Source: Sorghum bicolor (Eukaryota; Streptophyta; Magnoliopsida; Poales; Poaceae). Taken from it: a stretch of DNA of 64,000 nt. Within the stretch, counting starts at the first letter, position 1. Each line of letters begins with the position of its first letter. A program made the position numbers and the translations under genes. The notes under the pieces are model-generated. The model was not told the DNA's origin and did not search any database. It worked only from the letters and a program-made list of their open reading frames with translations. Positions 23,311-35,450 of the stretch are shown one piece after another. The stretch covers positions 48,789,276 through 48,853,275 of the forward strand of contig NC_012876.2 of NCBI RefSeq assembly GCF_000003195.3. Direction: 5' to 3'.

Positions 23311-23410
23311 AGAAAGGCAGGAAGAATTAAGCAGGGAAGAAAATTCTGCTAAGTCTAAAAATCGGCAGCAATCGGATCCCAGGGGAAGAGGGCCATCGGC
23401 AGACGTTAAT

Positions 23411-24076
23411 ATGGTGTTTATGTTGCCGATGGAGTTTCTTGCACGCTTTAGTGATGATAAAGAATTAGATCTCCCTAGCCAGGTAGCTCAATTGGCACTT
23501 GATCCGATGACGGCTATGTTTGAGAAGCCTTCTAATGATGAAAGACAGCATGTCAAGGCTTTCTTTGTTAAAGGCAAAGTTGACGGACAGCCAATGTCCA
23601 AGATACTTGTTGACAGTGGAGCTGCTATCAACATCATGCCATATGTAGTCTATCGGAAGCGTGGCAAAGGGGATTAGGATTTGACCAAGACCGATATGAT
23701 GTTAAAAGATTTTGAAGGGAATGTGTCTCCAGTCAAGGGGGCTATATGTGTTGAATTGACCATCGACAGCAAGACTTTGTCGACGACCTTCTTTGTCATC
23801 AGTGGAAAAGGTGCATACAATTTGCTACTGGGGAGAGACTGGATTCATGCCAATTGTTGTATTCCTTCTACAATGCATCAATGCCTCGTTCAGTGGGTAG
23901 GCGACAAGATTGAAATTGTTCTAAGAGATTCTTCATATGTCATTGCATCGGCAGAGTCAGATACTTATGAGAGGACCAGATGTATTTTAGGGGAAGTTTG
24001 GGACAAAGACTTCCTCAAGGTTGTCGATTATGAAATTCCACTGATCCAAGCAGTCGGTTCTGATGAGGAGTTTTAA
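23411..24076 (+). pseudogene. Tat-A1 protease region
   Basis: An aspartic-protease core is visible: KILVDSGAAINIMPY (about 23600-23640), later LLLGRDWIHANC (about 23823). One TAG near 23675 interrupts it between the catalytic loop and the flap. The DSG triplet is intact here, whereas Tat-A2 has DGG. Confidence 0.85.
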
Positions 24077-25938
24077 TGGAAAGGTTCACCGACGATGAAA
24101 ACTTAGGCCAGGGGTTTACATCGGCTGACGATCTAGTAAAAGTAGATATAGGTAATGGAGATAAACCAAGACCTTCTTTTATTAGTGCTAGGTTAAGTTC
24201 CGAATAAGCAGCAATTGACTGATTTGTTGAAAGAATATAAAGATTGCTTTGCTTGGGATTTTACCGAGATGCCTGGTTTAGACTGATCGATTGTTGAACA
24301 TCGGTTGCCTATTAAGTATGGATTTCGGCCACATCAGCAACTAGCATGCCGATGCAATCATAATATACTAAACTTATTGAATCTAAATTTATTCAGCAAT
24401 GTCGGTATGCCGAATGGATTTCTAATGTTGTCCTTGTCTATAAAAAGAATGGAAAGCTTCATGTCTGCATTGACTTTAGGAATCTCAATAAAGCCACGCC
24501 GATGGATGGTTATCCAATGCCAGTTGCCGATCTGTTGGTTGATGCTGCAGCTAGACATTAGATCATTAGCTTTATGGATGGCAATGCAGGATACAATCAA
24601 ATATTCGTGGCTAAAGAAGATATTCCCAAAACTGCATTTAGATGTCCTGGTCATGTTGGATTGTTTGAATGGATAGTCATGACTTTTGGCTTGAAAAATG
24701 CTGGTGCTACTTATCAGAGAGCCATGAATTTTATTTTCCATGAATTCATCGGCAAATTGGTGGAAATCTATATTGATGATGTGGTGGTTAAGTCTGGAGA
24801 TTTCATAAAACATCTAGCCGATCTGCAAAAAGTATTGGAGTGCACAAGGAAACATGGCTTGAAGATGAGTCCTCATAAATGTGCCTTTGGAGTATCGGCA
24901 GGACAGTTTCTTGGTTTCATGGTACATCAAAGAGGAATTGAAATTAGTAGAAGATCCATTGATGCCATCAATAAGATAGTTGCTCCCACCAATAAAACTG
25001 AACTTCAATCGTTGATCGGCAAAATTAATTTTATCACACGATTTATATCTAATTTGTCAAGTAAGATTCGTGCTTTTAGTCCTTTGCTTAAGTTAAAAGC
25101 CGATCAAGATTTTGTGTGGGGGAAAGTGCAGCAATTAGCATTGGATGAAATCAAGAAATATTTGGCATGTCTTCCAGTTTTGGTTCCACCTCAACAAGGA
25201 AAGCCCTTCAAATTATATTTGTCTATCGATGATCTGGTCATCAGTTCAGCTCTTATCCAATAATTTGAAGGAAGGGAGCACGTAATTTACTATTTAAGCA
25301 GAAGATTGGTGGATGCTGAAACAAGGTATTCGGCAATTGAGAAATTGTGCTTATGCTTATATTTTTCCTCTGTCAAATTGAGACATTACTTGCTATCGGC
25401 TGAGTGCACTATCATATGCAAAGATGATGTGGTCTGATACATGTTATCAATGCCGATTATGAGTGGTAGAATCAGCAAGTGGATATTAGCATTGTCATAA
25501 TTTGATCTACGATACGAATCGGATAAAGCAGTTAAAGGGCATATTATGGTTGATTTTGTAACTCAGCATTGCGGCGTAGTGGATGCTTTGGAAATCATTC
25601 CTTGGACGCTCTTCTTTGTTGGATCTACATGTGACCGGGGGCAGGAATTGGTATAGTGCTAATATCTCCTCGGGGAAGGAAGTATGAGTTTTCTTTGCCG
25701 ATTGTTGCCACGTCAACAAATAATCAAGCTGATTACCAAGCTTTGATCAAAGGATTGGAATTATTAAAGGAAGTTCGTGTCGATGCTGTTGAAATTTTCG
25801 GCGATTCCATGCTTGTTATAAACCAGTTAGCTAGAATTTATGAATGTCGAAGTGAGGTTTTGATAGCCTATTATGAAAGATCTATACAACTGTTGAAGGA
25901 ATTCATGGATTTCCGATTAGAGCATATTCCTCGGTTAC
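24077..25938 (+). pseudogene. Tat-A1 reverse transcriptase-RNase H, truncated
   Basis: RT blocks are readable across frames: YKKNGKLHVCIDFRNLNKATPMDG, DGNAGYNQIFVAKEDIPKTA, FGLKNAGATYQRAMN, and catalytic IYIDDVVVKS near 24767. The first RNase H follows (about 25190-25430). A second, archaeal-type RNase H starts near 25600 and breaks at ...FRLEHIPRL, where the Tat-A2 LTR begins at 25939. Stops near 24285, 24560 and 25261, plus frame changes, disable it. Confidence 0.85.
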
Positions 25939-26654
25939 TGTTGACACCATTTTTAGACACGTACCAGGGAATCAGCAAAGTATAGATCGGCAGATGGAGC
26001 AATGGTAACTAGTTTGCAGGGAAGTTGCCGATGGAGGTGATTACCGATGAAGGGATGATTGAATGTGACTAAGTCCAGAGGTGGTGACGTGTTCTTACCG
26101 ATGATCAGTACCAGTGTTTGCCGATGGCCATGACAGGAGATCTGCCGGTGACTCTGAAGAAAAGCGTGGGGGTTGCCGATTGATTTGTGGCGGTGTCCCG
26201 GTCGGTTACAAGGGAATAGCTTTATGTTTTCGTTAGTTATTTAAATTCGTTTTGTATGCGGATTCCGTTTAATTTGGAATTCGAGTCCTAGTCGTGTCTG
26301 ATTATAGTTCTTTGAGCAGGGTATAAATGTAGACCCTAGGGCCTTGTAATGAAGAATCGATCAATCAATCAAATACAAGTTTTTACTAATATTCCAACAT
26401 CTACTTTTTCGACGAGTTCGTCATATTTTCTTTTTTACTACGAGTTCTTAGGAATTCGTCGACTTAAGCTCGGCGTATTCTCGAGTTCCGTGTGAATACC
26501 TCTTGGCCGTGACATCCGGGCGCATCGTTGTTGTCGGGACTAAAGTATTCGAGTTATCACCTTTGCCGATAGTAGGGTCAAATCGGCTGGCACGCCTTAA
26601 CGTTTGAATCGGGTATTAGCCCTTTGTGTTTGCAGATCAGCTTTTGCATCAACA
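25939..26654 (+). repeat. Tat-A2 5' LTR (716 bp)
   Basis: TGTTGACACCATTTTTAG at the start and GCATCAACA at the end, with TATA box at 26322-26328. Homologous over its length to 19678-20386. Rich in GCCGAT/ATCGGC words. Confidence 0.9.
26322..26328 (+). promoter_or_regulatory. TATA box of Tat-A2 LTR
   Basis: GCAGGGTATAAATGTAGACC, conserved with 20061-20068. Confidence 0.65.
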
Positions 26655-26661
26655 CATCTTT

Positions 26662-26678
26662 TGGCACACCCAGTGGGA
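26662..26678 (+). other. Tat-A2 primer-binding site
   Basis: TGGCACACCCAGTGGGA sits seven bases after the LTR end. It is parallel to 20394 in Tat-A1, with three differences. Confidence 0.6.
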
Positions 26679-26700
26679 CCAGTTCAATATCAAGATCAAC

Positions 26701-29520
26701 ATGTCGAATATCGATTTCGACCTGGAGAACGTCATCCCCGTGACGGAGGCTAATCTCAGAGATGAGCAGAAGCAAGCTATTGCAAAAGCTATGGAGGACT
26801 ACAAACAGCAATGTTTGAAATCTTTCAGCATCAACAGGAGTGGTGAGGTAATCCAGAAGGAAGCACTATCGGCACCTCGGCATGTCACTTTTGAAGCCAA
26901 TCCTGGTAAACTCCAAGACATGGTCGACAATGCTATCAACCGTGCCTTGATCAATCAAGCTGGTGTGCTGTCCAATACGGTTTTCAATGTCGTGGCTAGA
27001 ACATTCAAACAAGGACAATTGCCACCAAATTATGTGGGCCCTGTCTATCATCAGCCGGGATCACCAGTGGTCACAGCTCCATCGGCTACAACAGCCGCTG
27101 CGGGTGTAGAGGTTACTTCTCCTCCAAGCACATTAGGGCTCACTATTGTGCAATCTACGCCGATGACGACCAATCCATCAACTTCAGATGAGCAAATCAA
27201 GCTTGCTACAGATCTACTCGCATCGGCAATGTCAGGATCTGTTCCTCCCAACTGGTGGGGTTATGGTATGCCCCCGGAGATGATGTTGAAGACGCCTGGC
27301 ACGTCTCAAATGGCTGACATGAGAGGCAAGGCTCCTATGGCATCGACACCTCCACATCTGCCGATGAATCAGAGTCCCCAGTATACTATAACTACCACGG
27401 CAAGACCTTACACTAGGAATTCCCAAGCTCCAACGTTCCAGATGCCTAACGCATCGGCAGATTCAATGCCGACGCAGCAGAGGTTTATGACACAGCCAGG
27501 GTATGTCAATTCAATGATGATGCCCAATCTTCAGTCATCGGCAGGGTTCATGCCGATGAATGCTAACAATGGATGGACGGGACAGTTAGTTTTTCCACAG
27601 ATGCCTCAACAGAATCATCTGGCTCCAGGGTTCCAACAAGGCCAGGTCCAGCCTGGATTCCAGAATCAAGGGTTGGCCAACCAGCCGATGAATCTTGGTC
27701 AACAGTTTGGTGGTCAAACGATCAACCCCATGTTTCATGCAGATCATGCGCCTCAGCGACACGTGGAAGTATATCAGCAAGCGCCAGATCCGCAACCACC
27801 CCATCGGCAAGATGCCGATGCATATTGGGCCGATAAGATTGCTGAAGTAATGAGGGACCAATTTGGGATAAAACCCAAAGTCAACACTAACTGTTATCGG
27901 ACACCGTATCCTCCTGCATATGATTTGATTCCACTTCCAAATCGGTACAAGGTACCCAATTTCACTAAGTTTTCTGGGCAGGATGATACATCAACTATGG
28001 AACATGTCAACAGGTTCATCATCCGATGTGGGGAAGCTGCGAACAGAGACGAATTAAGGGTTCGTATGTTTTCGTCATCTTTGTCTGGATTGGCTTTTAC
28101 CTGGTTTATTTCGTTATCTCCCAACTCAGTGATCACTTGGGCCGATCTAGAGAAGCAGTTCCACAAGTACTTCTTCTCTAGAGTTCATTGAAGAAAATTA
28201 CCGATTTAGTCAGGTTGAAGCAGCGCAATGATGAATCGGTTGAAAGTTTTCTGCAGAGGTTGCGGGAAGTCAAGAATAAATGTTATAGCCTGGTTCTGGA
28301 TGATCGGCAGCTTGCCGATTTGGCTTTTCAAGGGCTGTTGCCACATATCAGAGACAAGTACGCTTCTCAAGAGTTCGAAAGTCTGAGTCACTTGGTACAA
28401 AGGATTTCTGACCAAGATATTAAGCCTTTTGAGCCTAAGAGAGCATGGAACAAAAAGGTGTCATTTGTTGATGAGGCAGCAGGCTCGGATTCTGATGAAG
28501 AGCCAGTCATCGGCTTGGCAGAATGGGTGAAGAACAAGAAGCCGATGTCTTGCCCTTTTGGGCATAAGGAGCCAAAAAAGTTTGCGTTTGATGTTACTAA
28601 GGCCGATAGGATATTTGACTTTCTACTTCAGGAAGGGCAAATCAAATTGTCGCCTAATCATGTGATTCCATCGGTTGAAGAATTAAAGAAGATGAAATAC
28701 TGCAAGTGGCATAATGCAACCTCTCACAGCACCAATGAGTGCAAGGTTTTTAGGCAACAGCTACAATCGGCTATAGAATCTGGGAGGATCAAATTTGATA
28801 GCTCCAAAGCACAGAAGCCGATGAAAATCGATCAACATCCTTTCCCAACAAACATGTTGGATGCTAAGGGAAAGACCAAGGTCTTGACGTCAGAAGCAGC
28901 TGAAAGAAGTGCATCGGTAGATCCTCAGCATCAGATCACTGCTGCCGATGCTAAAGGAAAAGGTCTGATCCAGGAAGGAAATAGCTCAGGAAGACCTCCC
29001 CGATCCGGTATTGTGATAACTCATAGAAGGCCTCGGGAGACTTGGCAGCAACGTGAGGATCGGTATAGGCGTTAGCAAGAAGACTATCGTTGGGAAGAGG
29101 AAAGGCGCCGACAGGAGTGGAATCGGCATAGGGATCATTGGAATTGTCCGTTCTTTATCCATTGTTGGGAGCAAAATATTAAGCTTCCTACTGTCAGAGA
29201 CTGCCCTGAATGCAATGGTTATGATCGGTATGACAGATCGGATCGGCAGTATCAGAACAATGACCGCCGATTTGAGGGGCCGATTAGGGGAAGAACTTCA
29301 GTGCATCATCGGCTCGGGGGCAGGCTCAGCGCACATGATTGGCTTGGTGATCGTGTTGGATACTTTCCTAGGAATCAAGAGGAGCTTGAAGAGATGGCAA
29401 ATGCTCTAGTTCCCGACAAGTTCATATTTTGCAGGGACGCCAATACTTATCGTGTGGAGTCAAAGTCGTCGCCCATCGGTGAGACAGCCACAACTTCCTC
29501 CATGGTGTCCAGAGGGATTG
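26701..29520 (+). pseudogene. Tat-A2 gag, two frame changes and one stop
   Basis: Start at ATG 26701 (MSNIDFDLENV), the first ATG after the primer site that keeps the long frame. Residues 1-~400 are Pro/Gln/Met-rich with a short conserved block (FEANPGKLQDMVDNAINRAL). The capsid-like part is at about 27980-28400 (EHVNRFIIRCGEAANRDELR...). A zinc-binding-like C-x2-H-x5-H-x3-C follows (CKWHNATSHSTNEC, ~28700), then a Arg/Asp-rich tail with CPFFIHCWEQ and CPECNGY. One extra base at about 28187 shifts the frame relative to Tat-A1. TAG near 29073 and another shift near 29460 follow. As gag it would form the virus-like particle. Confidence 0.85.
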
Positions 29521-30314
29521 ACTAGGACACAGAAAAGACGGCTACAGCGCGAAAGACGAGAAGAGCTGAACAAGGGTGAAAATTCTGGCCAATCTGGGGA
29601 TCAGCAGCAACAGGATCCTAAGGGAAAAGGGCCATTAGCAGATGTTAACATGGTATTTATGTTGCCGATAGAGTTCCTTGCACCATCCAGTGATGATGAG
29701 GAGTTGGAGTTTTCCGACCAGATAGCTCAGTTGGCTCTGAATCCGATGACAGCTATCTTTGAAAAGCCTACCGACAATGAAAGGCAGCATCTTAAAGCTC
29801 TGTTTGTCAAGGGAAGAGTTGATGGTCAGCCGATGACCAAGATATTAATTGATGGTGGGGCTGCTATTAACATCATGCCGTATGCAGTCTATCGGAAGCT
29901 TGGAAAAGGAGATCAAGATTTGACCAAGACCGATATGATGCTAAAAGACTTTGAAGGAAATGTGTCTTCGGTTAAGGGGGCAATCTGCGTCGAGTTGACC
30001 ATCGGCAGCAAAGCCTTGCCGACAACCTTCTTCGTGATCAGTGGATAAGGTGCTTATAATTTGCTGTTAGGGAGAGATTGGATTCATGCCAACTGTTGCA
30101 TCCCATCAACAGTGCACCAATGCTTGGTTCAGTGGGTAGGTGACAAGATTGAGATTGTCCCTAGAGATTCTTCTTATGTCATTGCATCGGCAGAGGCGGA
30201 CACTTATGAAAGGACCAGGTGCATCTCGGGAGAGATTTGGGAGAAGGACTTCCTCAAAGTTGTCGATTATGAAATTCCACCGATCCAAGCAGTCGGTTCT
30301 GATGAGGAGTTTTA
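29521..30314 (+). pseudogene. Tat-A2 protease region
   Basis: Catalytic loop KILIDGGAAINIMPYAVYRK near 29840: D-G-G rather than the D-S-G of Tat-A1. A single stop in SG*GAYNLLLGRDW at about 30047 breaks the frame. The region ends at ...AVGSDEEF and TAA before the next frame. Confidence 0.85.
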
Positions 30315-31720
30315 ATGGATAGGTTCGCCGGTGATGGAAAATTAGGCCAGGGGTTCACATCGGCCGATGATTTGGTAGAGGTGGACATAGGTAGTGGTGA
30401 TAAGCCTAGACCCACTTTTATTAATGCTGAGCTAAATTCTGAGTGTAAGCAGCAGTTAACCGATTTGTTAAAGGAATATAAAGATTGCTTTGCTTGGGAT
30501 TATACTGAGATGCCTGGTTTAGACCCATCGATTGTTGAACATCAGTTACCCATCAAGTCTGGATATCGGCCACATCAACAGCCAGCTCGCCGATGTAATC
30601 CTAAAATTCTTCCTGATATTAAAGCCAAAATAACAAAACTTATCGAAGCTAAACTTATTCGGCAATGTCGGTATGCCGAGTGGATTTCCAATGTTGTTCC
30701 AGTTTACAAGAAAAATGGGAAGCTTGGGTTTGCATTGATTTCAGGAATCTTAATAAGGCTACGCCGATGGATGGTTACCCAATGCCAGTTGCCGATCTAC
30801 TAGTTGATGCTGCGGCTGGGCATCGAATCATAAGCTTTATGGATGGCAATGCAGGATATAAGCAAATATTCATGGCTGAAGAAGATATTCCAAAGACTGC
30901 ATTTAGGTGTCCTGGTCATGTTGGGTTGTTTGAATGGATAGTCAAGACCTTTGGCTTGAAAAATGCTGGTGCTACTTATCAGAGGGCTATGAATTTTATC
31001 TTTCATGAGTTCATCGGCAAGCTGGTGGAAATTTATAGTGGCGATGTGGTGGTTAAGTCTGGAGATTTCACAAAGCATCTTGCCGTTTTGCGAAAAGTGT
31101 TGGAATGCACAAGGAAACATGGTTTAACGATGAATCCCAATAAGTGTGCATTTGGTGTATCGGCAGGGCAGTTTCTTGGTTTCATGGTGCATCAGAGAGG
31201 AATTGAAATTAGTAGAAGATCTATTGATGCTATCAATAAAATTATTGCCCCTACAAAAAAAACTGAGCTCCAATCCTTGATCGGTAAGGTAAATTTTATC
31301 AGACGGTTTATATCTAATTTGTCTGGTAAAATTCGTGCTTTTAGTCCTTTGCTTAAATTGAAAGCCGATCAAGAGTTCATATGGGGGAAAGAACAACAGT
31401 TGGCTTTAGATGAAATCAAGAGTTACTTGGTAAATCCTCCAGTTTTGATTCCACCTCAACAAGGAAAGCCCTTCAGATTATACTTATCTACCGATGGGAT
31501 GGTCATCGGTTTGGCTTTGATTCAAGAATTTGAAGGGAAGGAGCGTGTAATTTACTATTTAAGCAGAAGATTGATGGATGCTGAGACCAGGTATTCGGCT
31601 ATTGAAAAATTGTGTTTATGCCTATATTTCTCCTGCATTAAGTTGAGGCACTATTTACTATCGTCCGAATGCACTGTTATATGCAAAGATGATGTGGTAT
31701 GCTATCTATGCCGATCATGA
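30315..31720 (+). pseudogene. Tat-A2 reverse transcriptase-RNase H, catalytic residue lost
   Basis: RT begins with LLKEYKDCFAWDYTEMPGLD (~30460). The frame changes near 30720. It continues through CIDFRNLNKATPMDG, DGNAGYKQIF and FGLKNAGATYQRAMN. The catalytic box reads IYSGDVVVKS (31031-31060) where Tat-A1 has IYIDDVVVKS, so one of the two catalytic aspartates is gone. The first RNase H follows (KPFRLYLSTDGMVIGLALIQ, then SRRLMDAETRYSAIEKLCLCL). The frame shifts again near 31700. Confidence 0.88.
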
Positions 31721-33540
31721 GTGGCAGGATCGGTAAGTGGATTTTGGCACTGTCGGAATTCGATCTGCTTTACGAATTGGCTAAAGTAGTTGAAGGACAG
31801 ATTATGGCCGATTTTGTGACTCAACATCGCGGCGCAGTGGAAACTTTGGAAATTGTGCCTTGGACGCTCTTCTTTGATGGATCGACGTGTGACCGGGGGG
31901 CAGGAATCGGCATAGTGTTAATTTCCCCGCGGGGAAGGAAGTATGAGTTATCTTTGCCGATTATCGCCACATCAACAAATAATCAAGCCGAGTACCAAGC
32001 TTTGATCAAGGGTTTGGAATTGTTAAGGGAAGTTCATGCTGATGCTGTTGAAGTCTTCGGAGATTCTATGCTGGTTATAAATCAATTGGCTAGAAGTTAT
32101 GAATGCCGAAGCGAAGTCTTGATAACTTATTACGAAAAGAGTATACAACTGTTATGGGAATTCAAAGATTTCCGATTAGAGCATATTCCTCGGTTACATA
32201 ATGAGGAGGCTAATCGGTTGGCTCAGCATGGCTCGGGATATCAACCCATATTGAACACGTTATTGACAATCAGTGCCGATGATTGGAGAAAAGAAGTCAT
32301 TGATTATTTGAGATGTTCATCTAAGAAGGTTGAAAGGAGTGTTCGGTTTCAAGCTACCAAGTATGTGCTCCTCGAAGATGAATTGTATTACCGAAAAATT
32401 GATGGAATTCTTCTCAAATGCTTAGGCAATGATGAAGCTAAAGGTTTGATGGGAGAGATCTATGAAGGAGTGTGTGGAGCACATCAGTCGGCTTTTAAGA
32501 TGAAATGGATGATTAGGAGGAATGGGTATTATTGGCCGACCATACTTGAAGATTGCTTTAAATATTTCAAGGGGTGTCAAGGGTGTCAGAAATTTGGTAA
32601 TATTCAAAGGGCACCCGCATCGGCCATGAATCCCATTATTAAGCCTTGGCCGTTCCGGGGATGGGCTATTGACTTGATCGGCCAGATTTATCCACCTTCT
32701 AGCAAAGGGCATAAGTTCATCTTGGTTGCTACTGATTATTTCACCAAATGGGTTGAAGCTATTCCTTTGAAGAAAGTCACAGCGGCCAATATGATTGATT
32801 TTGTGAAAGAGCATATTATTTACCGATTTGGTATTCCTCAAACAATTACTACCGATCAGGGTACTATGTTTACATCGGGGGAGTTTGATGAGTTTGAAAT
32901 CGGTATGGGAATTAAAGTATTAAATTCTTCTCCTTATTATGCTCAAGCTAATGGGCAGACCGAGGCGTCTAACAAAGGAATTATCAAACTTATTAAATGG
33001 AAGATTGAAGAAAATCCTAGGAGGTGGCATACATTGTTGAATGAAGCTTTATGGTCATACCGGATGGCTTGTCATGGGTCGACCAAAGTTTCACCTTATC
33101 AGTTGGTGTATGGGCATGATGCAGTGCTACCTTGGGAAATTAAGGCTGGATCTAGGAGACTATCTTTTCAGGATCAATTGACTGCCGATGACTATGCTAC
33201 TTTGATGACAGACGAGTTGGATGATTTAGCAGGACATCGGCTGAGGGATTTGATAAGCATAGAAGAAAATAAAAAGAGAGTTGCCAGATGGTATGATAAG
33301 AAAGTAAAGACTAAGGAGTTTGCCGATGGAGACTTAGTATGGAAGCTAATCTTGCCGATTGGGACTAAAAGTTCAAAGTTCGGGAAGTGGTCTCCTAATT
33401 GGGAGGGTCCCTATCGGATAAATCGATCTGCTCTTGGCAATGCTTATATTTTAGAAACTCTCGAAGGAGTTGAATTTCCCAGGGCATTGAATGGCAAATA
33501 TTTAAAGAAATATTATCCTAGCATATGGGTTAATGCATGA
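31699..33540 (+). pseudogene. Tat-A2 second RNase H and integrase (intact frame)
   Basis: One uninterrupted 600-codon stretch. The archaeal-type RNase H (LFFDGSTCDRGAG, NNQAEYQALIKGLELL, FGDSMLVINQLA) covers about 31855-32230. The integrase zinc finger reads YEGVCGAHQ...CQGCQKFG, with the first His replaced by Tyr. The catalytic triad is AIDLIG (D), TTDQGT (D), NGQTEASNKG (E). The C-terminal part ends WEGPYRINRS...GKYLKKYY. The dual RNase H is the hallmark of the Tat lineage. It should be the 3' end of pol, joined upstream by frameshift. Confidence 0.9.
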
Positions 33541-33631
33541 AAGTTTAAAGTGCCGATAACATTCCTATCGGCTGGATCAAAGTGTATCTGGGGCCAGACT
33601 CAATGTTTTAAAAGGGTGCCAATAACAGTCC
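33541..33631 (+). other. Tat-A2 post-pol spacer
   Basis: Short non-coding stretch after pol containing GCCGATAACATTCCTATCGGC, an imperfect inverted repeat. It ends at the AGTCC duplicated by Tat-B1. Confidence 0.7.
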
Positions 33632-34666
33632 TGTTGGTGTTCTTCCCCCGGGGGGTCACACCAACGAGTAAATTTGTATGCGTGCTCCCTTTCCCAGATG
33701 GTGATGCAAGAAGACACAGAGATTTATCCTCGTTCGGGCAAGAGAAGGCCCTACGTCCAGCGGGGGAGGGAGGTTTGTATTATCTTGCACCTAAGTGCTT
33801 GTACAGGGGTGAATACAAGCGCGGTATGAAGTATGGGAGTTCTACTATGTATTGGCGTAGTGTTCCTCTCTGTTCTATTCCTGAGTCCCTCCTTTTATAG
33901 CTCCAAGGAGAGACCTAGGGTACACGCGTAGATGTCACAGTAGGGGTCGATAGCAGCACGGAGCGCTGACCTACTCGAGGCTTCCGTACGGCATGGCCTC
34001 GAGCTGTCCCATCTTGATAGCCTGGTGATGATTACGCGTGCCCCTGCATTCTACCCTGCGCGCCGTCTTGCGCTGTCCCAAAGGTCGCACGCTTGTACGG
34101 CATGGCGGCAGATTCGGCGGGGTAGTTGTGGTGTTGTCTGTCGACGCCCAACTCGTCCCTAGGAAGGACCCTGCTCGGTCGAAGGTCGGACGCCGTGTAA
34201 TGTGCTGATATCCGGAGCGCTGACCTTGGATGTCTCGTGGGGGTCCCGATTAGACGTTTCGTCCTTGTTTCCTGCGTCCTGACACGCCCCGGGTCGTTTG
34301 GTGGGGAAGGCTGCAAAAAGAATGATGGGACGGGTGCCTGTTTCCTATCACGCTTCCCGTGACCAGTGTGTTAGGTGAGAAAACGGCAGGTGCATTAAAT
34401 GCCCTGGCTCTCGTGTGCGTGTCAGGCGGCGGACAGTGTCCTTGCGCTCGACGCTTCCCGACTCGCTCGAGCCTGTTTCCGTATTCGACGGCAGCTAGCA
34501 CTCGACCCCCGATCGATTCGCTCGACGCTATTTCCGTCTTCGAGGCTGCAGACGTCAATGGCTGCGTATGTGTACGGCCAGAGCGTCGAGTCGAGGGCCT
34601 CGTCCTGCGTACGGATAGTCTCATTACGCGTGTCGGTGAGGGTACCCCTTATGGATACCCTCGACA
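33632..34666 (-). repeat. Tat-B1 3' LTR (1035 bp)
   Basis: Plus-strand reading TGTTGGTGTTCTTCCCCCGG...TACCCTCGACA. It is the left LTR of the minus-strand element and carries the reversed TATA box CTTTTATAGCTCC near 33890. Confidence 0.95.
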
Positions 34667-35450
34667 GTAGCCCCCGAGTCTCCATTTGAGCGCTGGCGCT
34701 CGAGTGGAGGCTTTTACTCTTGGGTCGAGTTTCCGTGGGGGCACGCGAGCGGCCCCGCGGGGGTAGCCCCCGAGCCCTTGAAGGAGTTTTTGACTCCTTC
34801 GAGGGTTATACTGCCTATTTTCAGAAACACTATCGACACTAGTGGTGGAAGGTTCTGGTTGGCTTGCTTTGCGCGGAGGTTTCGACGTACTCTCGATAGA
34901 GCGAGCGTCTTCCACCCTAGATCGAGTTCCTAGCGGGTAGTCCAAGTGAGAACCTGTGCCCCTTTCGAGGGGGTCAGCTGTAGCCCGGAGGCGTTCTCAT
35001 AAAGCAGGGTCGACGTGGTCGGGGATACCGGTCTCATTCGATAGAGTCCGGCGGCTCGATGCCTCCCGTCGGGGGGATTCCTCTCGACTGTTTTGACCCT
35101 ACCTTGGACATCGCCAGCGAGTCTTCGAGGCGGGCCTCGATCTTTGGCTGCTCGCTGGGGATCCCTGACTCCGGTGCTCGAGATCGGCTGTCGAACCCTT
35201 TCGGCGGGCCAGCCATCGACCTCTCGAGACTCTCGCGGGTACGCCCCTTGGCTTACAAGGGAAGGACGTGACCGTGGCGGTTCGTCTTTTTGCCAGTTGG
35301 GCACGCCTTTTCAGATGGGTGACGTTACGACACTGCGTCGGCGTGGAATTCGGAGCGCCCCGCCTATGAGGGGAAAGAGACGGCTAGGTGGTGCATTTAT
35401 GGGGGGGTGTTACCTCATTTCTCGGATCTGTCCGTTGGCGGACTGCTGCT
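34667..35450 (+). promoter_or_regulatory. Tat-B1 interval between 3' LTR and antisense gene: PPT and upstream region
   Basis: Next to the LTR the minus strand reads GGAGACTCGGGGGCTAC, a purine-rich tract in the polypurine-tract position. At 34774-34806 is a stem-loop: CCCTTGAAGGAGT and ACTCCTTCGAGGG pair with one mismatch around a short T-rich loop. The rest is GC-rich, very rich in TCGA words, and lies upstream of the TATA box at 35451. No coding capacity is convincing. Confidence 0.6.

Larger units (their letters stand above)
19678..25938 (+). mobile_element. Tat-A1, Tat-lineage element, truncated by a second copy
   Basis: Starts with an LTR in the Del-1 LTR (AATAC precedes it) and reads gag, protease, RT, RNase H. 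It ends abruptly inside the second RNase H domain, where Tat-A2 of the same family begins. Many stops and frame changes affect gag and pol. The rest of Tat-A1 should lie beyond Tat-A2, outside the window. The dual RNase H and the Tat-A2 layout indicate the Tat branch of Ty3/gypsy. Confidence 0.85.
25939..33631 (+). mobile_element. Tat-A2, 5' part (LTR to past pol), split by Tat-B1
   Basis: A full 5' LTR, primer site, gag, protease, RT, two RNase H domains and integrase, inserted in Tat-A1 after GTTAC (25934-25938). Tat-B1 splits it at AGTCC (33627-33631). It resumes at 47992 and is cut again by GagX-2 at 49323. Less decayed than Tat-A1, hence probably younger. Confidence 0.9.

Noticed and set aside
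34032..34685. Overlapping ORFs in the Tat-B LTRs (also 47357-47987 and 59562-60303)
   Set aside because: All lie within LTR sequence, are open on both strands, and match no protein.
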